A DNA stretch of 64,000 nt from an uncultured Saprospiraceae bacterium. GTDB lineage: Bacteria; Bacteroidota; Bacteroidia; Chitinophagales; Saprospiraceae. A program made the position numbers and the translations under genes. This document shows positions 58,456 through 64,000 of the stretch, piece after piece; position 1 is the first letter of the stretch; each line of letters begins with the position of its first letter. The stretch lies in NCBI GenBank assembly GCA_937872385.1, contig CALMSO010000026.1:124001-188000 (forward strand), in the 5' to 3' direction. The notes below the pieces were generated by a model that saw nothing but the letters and a program-made list of their open reading frames with translations, was not told the DNA's origin and ran no database searches.

Positions 58456-61375
58456 ATTGTAAAGCCGCCCATAAAATTTCGACTGGGTGCAGAGCTTTCC
58501 GGCCCGTACCATCCAGAATCTGGTGGCGGCAACTGGTGCCCGGTGCAGCTATAATTGTCTCATTATCAGCACTTCGTACTGCTGGAAAAAGCACTAATTC
58601 TCCGATTTGCATGCTCACGGCATAATGCTCGGCTTCATACCCGAACGATCCCGCCATGCCGCAACACCCCGACGGGATAACTTCCACCTGATAATTTTCG
58701 GGTAGGTTGAGCACCCAGGCACTGGCCTCCACGCTTGATAGGGCTTTTTGGTGGCAATGACCGTGTAATAAAATATTTTTAGCCGCTTTAGTAAATAAGT
58801 CGGGTGTAATATTACCTTTTTGTATTTCTTGGGCAAGAAATTCTTCTATGAGCAAGGTATTTTTACTCAACTCCTTTGCAACTGCCTGCGCATCTTTATG
58901 CACTAATTTTGGATATTCATCCCGAAAACTTAATATTGCCGATGGCTCAATACCAATGAGCGGCGTATCATCATTTACCAAGTTTTTAAAAATCATTACA
59001 TTGCGTTGCGCCATTTGTTGCGCCGCTCGTAGCAAGCCTTTAGAAATGTGCGCCCGACCACTTTCGGCGTGCTTGGGCATGATTACATTATAACCCAATT
59101 TAGTTAATAATTTGATAGTTATAATACCAATATGCGCATCATTATAATTGGTAAATTCATCACAAAATAAATAAACGCTACCTTTTGCTGCACTGGCTTG
59201 TAATTTTTTTCGATTTTTATGATGCCACTTGCGCAATGTAATATTGGATAATGTCGGTAGAGAACGCTCCGGTGCTACGCCTATCAGCTTTTTTATGATG
59301 CGCGTAGTAAATGAATTGGTAAAGAAAAAATTACTTACACCGGATATGTGCGCTGCCCATCCATTTAGTTTGCCAATATGGGCAAAAGCTTTGGCGCGTA
59401 AGGGCACACCATGCGTTTTATAATATTGATGTAAAAATTCTGCTTTCAGGGTGGACATATCTACGTTGGAGGGGCATTCTGAAGTGCAACCTTTACACGA
59501 TAAACATAAATCCATTACATCCTTTAACTCCTGATGTGCGAAGCGATTTTCACCGTTTTGGCTGCGGGTCAGAAACTCGCGTAAGGTATTGGCGCGGGCG
59601 CGGGTGGTGTCTTTTTCGTTGCGCGTAGCCATGTACGAAGGGCACATCACGCCGCCGCTTACCTGCGCCAGCTTGCGGCAGTCGCCCGAACCGCTACATT
59701 TTTCGGCTAATTTTAAAATACTGCCCGTCTCTGAAAAATCAAAAACCGTATCAAAAGTTGGCTCCGGTTGGTCTTGTAAATAGCGCAAATCCTGATCCAT
59801 GGGCGGCGCACCGGTTATTTTATTGGGATTAAAAATATGATATGGATCCCAGGTTTCTTTAATCCGTTGTAATAAAGCGAAATTTTTATTACCCAACATC
59901 ATAGCGATAAACTCACCGCGCACCCGCCCGTCGCCGTGCTCGCCACTCAGCGAACCATTATATTTTTTCACTAAACGAGCCGAAGCTTCGGCTATTTGGC
60001 GCATCATTTGTACGCCCGCCGAAGTTTTCAAATTCACCTTGGGCCGAATGTGCAACTCGCCTGCGCCTGCGTGCGCGTAATAGACCGCCTGTTGTTTAAA
60101 ACTCGACATAATTTGCTCAAATTCAGCAATATACGCAGGTAAATCGGGTAAATCTACGGCTGTATCTTCCACAAACTCTAAGGGTTTATCGTCACCTTTG
60201 ATGTTCGATAACACCCCAAAACCCGCTGCCCGCAGCGCAAACACCCGCGCCGTATCCGGCGGATACACGATGGGGAAAGCGTAGCCATAGCCCGCCTGTT
60301 GCATGTCAGCAATCATCGCTTGCGCCAGTGCCGTGGCTTGTTCGCGGGTGTCGCCACGCAATTCGATCATGAGCAGCGCGCCGGGGTCGCCTTCGATGAA
60401 AAAGCGATTTTTTTGCTGCTGAATATTCGCTTTGGTGCAGTCGAGAATGATTTTATCCATCAGCTCGCAGGCGTAAGGCGCGTGGCGCATGGCGATGAGC
60501 GTAGCCTCCAGCGACTCCTGTAAGGTGTGAAAATGTGCGCAAACCAAGGCTTCTTGCGGTGGCGGTAGCAGGCTGAGGTTCAGCTTAATTTCGGTAGTGA
60601 AAGCCAAGGTGCCCTCCGAGCCAGCGAGCAGTTTACAAAAATTAAAATCGGGTCCGCCGGATGTAAAAATGTTGGATTTTAATAATTCATCCACCGCGTA
60701 GCCCGTGTTGCGCCGGTGAATATTGGCTTTAGGAAACTCGCGCCGGATTTCTGTTTGAGCATCGGGGTCATTTAGTTCATTATAAATTTGTTGATAAATT
60801 TTACCTTCGTGGTCGGTTTTATTTACTTTTTCCTGAAATTCATTTGCCGAAAGGCTACGGAAAACCACCGCCGAACCATCGCTTAATATGGTGTGTAATT
60901 CTAATACGTGATCGCGTGTGACTCCATATTTGATGCTCGTGGTACCGCTCGAATTATTGCCCACCATACCGCCCAGCATGGCCCGATTGGCCGTAGAAGT
61001 AATCGGCCCAAAGAACAAGCCATGCGGTTTTAGGAAAGCATTCAACTCGTCGCGGATGACGCCCGGCTGCACGCGTACCCAGCGCTCTGCCACGTTTACT
61101 TCGAGAATTTTATTCATATAACGCGACAGGTCCACCACGATGCCCGGCCCTACGCATTGCCCCGCCAGCGACGTGCCCGCCGTGCGCGGAATGAGCGACA
61201 CACGATTGGTCTGTGCAAACGCCACCAGCGCCTGAATATCTTGCGCGTGCTTGGGGTAAGCCACCGCCAGCGGCAATTCGCGGTAAATAGAAGCATCGGT
61301 AGCGTAGAGCGTACGCATGAGGGTGTCGTGGTGTAATTCGCCATCGAGTTGGGCCGCAAGGGATTGTATATTCAT
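58454..61375 (-). CDS. FAD- and 4Fe-4S-containing D-2-hydroxyacid dehydrogenase (YdiJ/GlcD-GlcF fusion type)
   Basis: A 973-residue flavoprotein fusing a GlcD-like FAD oxidase to an iron-sulfur/CCG half. FAD-binding domain ~30-215 (IPRTAGTSLAGQCVG, GGMVGNNSSGTTSIKYG); FAD-oxidase C-terminal domain ~270-525 (LSGEHGDGRVRGEF, HIFNPNKI); cysteine sets CSGSGDCRK with MCPSYM, and CLSCKGCTSECPSNVDM near 623-640; then the CCG-type region (GHCHQKAL, SGCCGMAGSFGYE near 902). E. coli YdiJ with this layout oxidises D-2-hydroxyglutarate; relatives oxidise D-lactate or glycolate. The exact substrate is open. No signal peptide; probably cytosolic or membrane-associated, passing electrons to the quinone pool. 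It is third in a tight minus-strand operon (11 bases after the zinc-ribbon gene). Confidence 0.88.
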   Translation of the reverse strand: MNIQSLAAQLDGELHHDTLMRTLYATDASIYRELPLAVAYPKHAQDIQALVAFAQTNRVSLIPRTAGTSLAGQCVGPGIVVDLSRYMNKILEVNVAERWVRVQPGVIRDELNAFLKPHGLFFGPITSTANRAMLGGMVGNNSSGTTSIKYGVTRDHVLELHTILSDGSAVVFRSLSANEFQEKVNKTDHEGKIYQQIYNELNDPDAQTEIRREFPKANIHRRNTGYAVDELLKSNIFTSGGPDFNFCKLLAGSEGTLAFTTEIKLNLSLLPPPQEALVCAHFHTLQESLEATLIAMRHAPYACELMDKIILDCTKANIQQQKNRFFIEGDPGALLMIELRGDTREQATALAQAMIADMQQAGYGYAFPIVYPPDTARVFALRAAGFGVLSNIKGDDKPLEFVEDTAVDLPDLPAYIAEFEQIMSSFKQQAVYYAHAGAGELHIRPKVNLKTSAGVQMMRQIAEASARLVKKYNGSLSGEHGDGRVRGEFIAMMLGNKNFALLQRIKETWDPYHIFNPNKITGAPPMDQDLRYLQDQPEPTFDTVFDFSETGSILKLAEKCSGSGDCRKLAQVSGGVMCPSYMATRNEKDTTRARANTLREFLTRSQNGENRFAHQELKDVMDLCLSCKGCTSECPSNVDMSTLKAEFLHQYYKTHGVPLRAKAFAHIGKLNGWAAHISGVSNFFFTNSFTTRIIKKLIGVAPERSLPTLSNITLRKWHHKNRKKLQASAAKGSVYLFCDEFTNYNDAHIGIITIKLLTKLGYNVIMPKHAESGRAHISKGLLRAAQQMAQRNVMIFKNLVNDDTPLIGIEPSAILSFRDEYPKLVHKDAQAVAKELSKNTLLIEEFLAQEIQKGNITPDLFTKAAKNILLHGHCHQKALSSVEASAWVLNLPENYQVEVIPSGCCGMAGSFGYEAEHYAVSMQIGELVLFPAVRSADNETIIAAPGTSCRHQILDGTGRKALHPVEILWAALQ

Positions 61376-61386
61376 ATAAAAATGGG

Positions 61387-61662
61387 TTAGGCTATGATTG
61401 CTTCTATCGGTTGCACAATGCTTTCCAACTCTTCCTGGATGATGCCACTGAGGTTTTTATACCAATCTAAGTGCGGCTCATAAGCCGTGCAGCCGCCGCG
61501 CCAAGGAATGCAGGCGGTGCGTTCGTGCTGATGCTGACATTGCGGGCAGCGCGCCATGGTATCGAAGGTATTCCAAACGTGACCGCAAGCACTACAAGCC
61601 CAATAAGCGCCGCCATCAGGCTCCCAGCTACATTTCGGGCATTCGATTTTGATACGCGCCAT
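61387..61662 (-). CDS. Small zinc-ribbon protein
   Basis: A 91-residue protein with three CxxC knuckles (CPKC, CSAC, CPQC) and two further cysteines (ACIPW and GGCTAY), consistent with one or two zinc ribbons in the first ~60 residues. The rest is helical (WYKNLSGIIQEELESIV). The family is not recognised; similar small proteins in Bacteroidota are uncharacterised. The start at 61662 (MARIKIECPKC) is preferred to 61707, which lies inside the upstream gene's coding region and adds a non-conserved stretch. It is 13 bases after the MOSC gene and 11 bases before the oxidoreductase gene, so the three are probably one transcript. A role as a metal-handling partner is a guess only. Confidence 0.78.
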   Translation of the reverse strand: MARIKIECPKCSWEPDGGAYWACSACGHVWNTFDTMARCPQCQHQHERTACIPWRGGCTAYEPHLDWYKNLSGIIQEELESIVQPIEAIIA

Positions 61663-61675
61663 AAAATAGTATTGA

Positions 61676-62194
61676 CTATGTGGTTGGTGATTCGATGTGT
61701 AAGGCAACCAGGTCGCCGAGGCGAATAGTACCGCCGGTAATCACTTTGGCGGTGATGCCTCCGTGCCCGCGCATAGCGTTGTAAGCGCCCGGCCCCAGTG
61801 TTTGTTCAAAACGGGTGCAAGGATGGCAAATGCCTGTCATTTCTAATACGACCTCGCCAATGGTGAATTGCCGATTGGCGAAAGCCAACAAATTGATGCC
61901 TCGCACAACAATATTGCGGCGCGCCAGCATGGGGTCTATGGGCTGTGCCCTGCCCAAAAAACCTGCCACTGCCTCCAAATGCTCGGCTTGAATAAGCGTG
62001 ACCTGGCGATTGCCGCCTTGGCGGCCATAGTGGTCGCCCGCCAGTCCGTCCTCTATGCTCACCGCCACTTCCGATAGGGTGGTAAGCGGTGATTTGCGCT
62101 GCGTACGAATGCCCATCCAAGTGACTTGCCCCGTTTGCGGCAATACGTTCATTATTTGCTTCATGCCAAGCACTTCGGCTGATTTGTGGTTCAT
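61676..62194 (-). CDS. MOSC domain-containing protein
   Basis: A 172-residue single-domain MOSC protein (C-terminal domain of molybdenum cofactor sulfurases, also YiiM-like). Matches: VSIEDGLAGDHYGRQGGNRQ at residues 45-64, VTLIQAEHLEAV, ARRNIVVRGINLLAF, IGEVVLEMTGICHPC with the conserved cysteine, and GITAKVITGGTIRLGD. Stand-alone MOSC proteins are thought to bind molybdenum cofactor or carry sulfur and, in YiiM/YcbX, reduce N-hydroxylated bases. Which applies here is not visible. First gene of the operon. In-frame ATGs at 62164 and 62152 are possible starts; the shortest (MNVLPQTGQVTWMGI) would still contain the complete domain. Confidence 0.85.
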   Translation of the reverse strand: MNHKSAEVLGMKQIMNVLPQTGQVTWMGIRTQRKSPLTTLSEVAVSIEDGLAGDHYGRQGGNRQVTLIQAEHLEAVAGFLGRAQPIDPMLARRNIVVRGINLLAFANRQFTIGEVVLEMTGICHPCTRFEQTLGPGAYNAMRGHGGITAKVITGGTIRLGDLVALHIESPTT

Positions 62195-62471
62195 CTTTTT
62201 GGTGATTTTATTTTTTCAAACCCGAATTTAACCCGAAATATTTCAAATTGTCGTAAATTATCATAACATTAATGAACATTATCCCGTTTGAAACCTTGTG
62301 ATAAGTATAGTTATGATTCCCCCAGTTTAAAGTTCCACGCATATTTACACCCGGTCATTTCCCCGGTACACTTTTTTCAAACAAACAAATCTCATTTACA
62401 AGACGACCTGAATGCTTTTCGGTAAGCAACGGTAATGGCTATTCTTTTTTCAAAACCAAATAAATTAACCT

Positions 62472-64000
62472 ATGAAACTTGGTATTTTTTACCCAAAAAT
62501 GTTGTGTTCCTTGCGAACAATGACACTTGTAACCCTAATTTTCACGCTCATGTCGGGTTTCTCATTGCAGCTTTCGGCGCAGCAGTGCGAAGCCAACGCA
62601 GGCGGTTTTGCAGTTCAACAACTCTGTGTCCAGAGCACGGATTTTGTACTGACGGCAACCCCCAACGACAGTGCGGTAGTGCCGGAAGGCTTCGAAGTAA
62701 TTTATGTATTGACTTCCGGCAATGATCTGGTCATTGAGCAAGTTAATGAAACCCCTGAATTTAAGCTACCCCTCGATGCCAGCGGTTTATTCACCCTGCA
62801 TACGCTGGTGTACGACCCTGCCACGCTCGACCTGAGCATTGTAGAAATTGGCGTGACCACTGGCGTTGATGTAAACGGATTGCTGATACAAGGTGGCGGT
62901 GATATTTGCGCCGCGCTGGATGTAACGGGCGTAAAGTTCCGCTTTGGGCTTTGCGACGAAGAACCCACTTGCGAGGCTATGGCTGGCACTTTGATGGCTG
63001 AAGGCGAGGCTTGTCTTGAAGAAGGCGAAGCGACCCTGACCGCTGCCCACGACGTAGAACCAACTGTACCTGAAGGCTTTGAAGTAATTTATGTACTTAC
63101 TTCAGGCGAAGAACTGACGATCGAACAGGTAAATGCCGAGCCGACTTTTACGGTAGAAGACATTGGTTTGTTCACCATTCACACCTTAGTATATGACCCC
63201 GAAACCCTCGATTTGGGTATTGTAGAAATTGGTGTGACCACTGGTGTGGATGTAAACGGATTGTTGATACAAGGTGGTGGTGAAATCTGTGCAGCACTCG
63301 ATGTAGCTGGCGCACAGTTCAATGTATTGGATTGTGCCTGCCCGATTATGGCTGGTACGCTTGTAGCCGACGACGATGCCTGCCTCGAAGACGGTGAGGC
63401 TACGCTTACCGCTATGCATGACATGGAGCCGGTCGTAGCGGAAGGTTTCTCTGTAATTTATGTATTGACTTCGGGCGAAGAACTCGTCATTGAGCAAGTG
63501 AACGAAGAGCCAACTTTCACCGTAGAAAGCACGGGCCGCTTTACTATTCATACTTTGGTGTTTGACCCCGAAACCCTCGATTTGGGTATTGTAGAAATCG
63601 GCGTGACCACTGGTGTGGATGTGAATGGATTGCTCATCCAAGGTGGTGGCGAAATCTGCGCAGCGCTTGATGTAGCTGGTGCACAGTTTAACGTAGAAGA
63701 GTGCGAAGCTGCTTGCGAAGCAATGGCTGGTACCCTCACTGCCGATGATGATGCTTGCCTCGAAGATGGCGAAGCTACCCTGACTGCTACCCACGACATG
63801 GAGCCGGTGGTGCCGGAAGGTTTCTCTTTGATTTATGTCCTGACCTCAGGCGAAGAACTCGTCATTGAGCAAGTGAACGAAGAGCCAACTTTCACCGTAG
63901 AAAGCACGGGCCGCTTTACTATTCATACTTTGGTGTTTGACCCCGAAACCCTCGATTTGGGTATTGTAGAAATCGGCGTGACCACTGGTGTGGATGTGAA
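62472..64000 (+). CDS. Secreted tandem-repeat surface protein (3'-truncated by the window edge)
   Basis: Open from the ATG at 62472 to the last base with no stop (at least 509 residues). A signal peptide with a long n-region (LVTLIFTLMSGFSLQLSAQ) is followed by ~123-125-residue repeats. Each opens with a Cys-rich stretch then AMAGTLxADDDACLEDGEATL, and includes GFxVIYVLTSGEELVIEQVN, FTIHTLVFDPETLDLGIVEI, GVTTGVDVNGLLIQGGGEIC and AALDVAGAQFNV. Similar repeat proteins in Saprospiria end in a T9SS sorting domain, which would lie beyond the window. Composition is acidic with very few lysines. A structural surface or adhesion role is inferred. An internal ATG at 62499 or 62520 could shorten the signal peptide. 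Confidence 0.82.
   Translation, partial: MKLGIFYPKMLCSLRTMTLVTLIFTLMSGFSLQLSAQQCEANAGGFAVQQLCVQSTDFVLTATPNDSAVVPEGFEVIYVLTSGNDLVIEQVNETPEFKLPLDASGLFTLHTLVYDPATLDLSIVEIGVTTGVDVNGLLIQGGGDICAALDVTGVKFRFGLCDEEPTCEAMAGTLMAEGEACLEEGEATLTAAHDVEPTVPEGFEVIYVLTSGEELTIEQVNAEPTFTVEDIGLFTIHTLVYDPETLDLGIVEIGVTTGVDVNGLLIQGGGEICAALDVAGAQFNVLDCACPIMAGTLVADDDACLEDGEATLTAMHDMEPVVAEGFSVIYVLTSGEELVIEQVNEEPTFTVESTGRFTIHTLVFDPETLDLGIVEIGVTTGVDVNGLLIQGGGEICAALDVAGAQFNVEECEAACEAMAGTLTADDDACLEDGEATLTATHDMEPVVPEGFSLIYVLTSGEELVIEQVNEEPTFTVESTGRFTIHTLVFDPETLDLGIVEIGVTTGVDV
62585..64000 (+). repeat. Tandem ~370-bp coding repeat, at least four units
   Basis: Units begin near 62585, 62970, 63339 and 63711, with periods of 369 and 375 bases measured at the shared ATG-GCT-GG codons (62979, 63348, 63723). 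Bases 63474-63625 and 63849-64000 are identical over 152 bases, cut only by the window end. Later units are more alike than the first. Confidence 0.85.

Noticed and set aside
62585..64000. Regular repeats that might suggest a CRISPR array
   Set aside because: Units are ~370 bases and coding in one open frame.

Overview
The window comes from a Bacteroidota chromosome, most likely a saprospirian (Lewinella/Haliscomenobacter/Saprospira-like). Evidence seen directly: two SusC/SusD pairs; secreted proteins ending in type A or type B type IX secretion (T9SS) sorting domains; a bacillithiol glycosyltransferase (BshA); a class II (B12-dependent) ribonucleotide reductase; and many starts lacking a Shine-Dalgarno sequence but preceded by the Bacteroidota -7 box TAnnTTTG. 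The class-level placement is inference.

1-24,500 is mostly housekeeping. It holds the 3' end of an unknown gene; a minus-strand run of a sodium:solute symporter, a conserved small protein, bshA and an O6-alkylguanine-DNA alkyltransferase; nadB facing nrdJ; a polysaccharide flippase; a lipoprotein plus T9SS type B protein pair; secA; deoC; a DASS anion transporter; a VOC protein; a Tas-like aldo/keto reductase; a class A penicillin-binding protein; an NmrA-like protein; and tRNA-Gly(CCC).

24,542-41,968 is polysaccharide utilisation locus 1 (PUL1). A divergent AraC regulator faces susC-susD. Next come a large T9SS-secreted protein whose N-terminal ~540 residues form an uncharacterised, probably alpha/alpha-barrel, enzyme domain; a 1,374-residue surface protein with five LamG domains; a cytoplasmic GH130 enzyme; an MFS sugar transporter; and a lipoprotein paralogue of the uncharacterised enzyme. 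The inferred flow is surface binding and cleavage, SusCD import, trimming by the lipoprotein, MFS uptake, then cytosolic beta-mannoside phosphorolysis. The uncharacterised pair is the best candidate here for a new glycoside-active family.

41,997-50,860 holds a DUF5916/CBM9-like outer-membrane protein, a large two-cyclase-domain/NTPase/TPR protein built like animal soluble adenylyl cyclase, and gyrB.

51,139-58,398 is a second, smaller PUL that looks alpha-glucan directed. A T9SS-secreted protein of five SusE/F-like repeats diverges from a susC-susD pair, and the SusD itself carries two inserted SusE/F-like domains.

58,454-62,194 is a minus-strand operon (MOSC protein, zinc ribbon, FAD/FeS D-2-hydroxyacid dehydrogenase). 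From 62,472 a secreted tandem-repeat protein runs off the right edge. An ~81-bp dispersed intergenic repeat occurs at 2,612 and 50,976. No insertion sequence, prophage or CRISPR array was seen.
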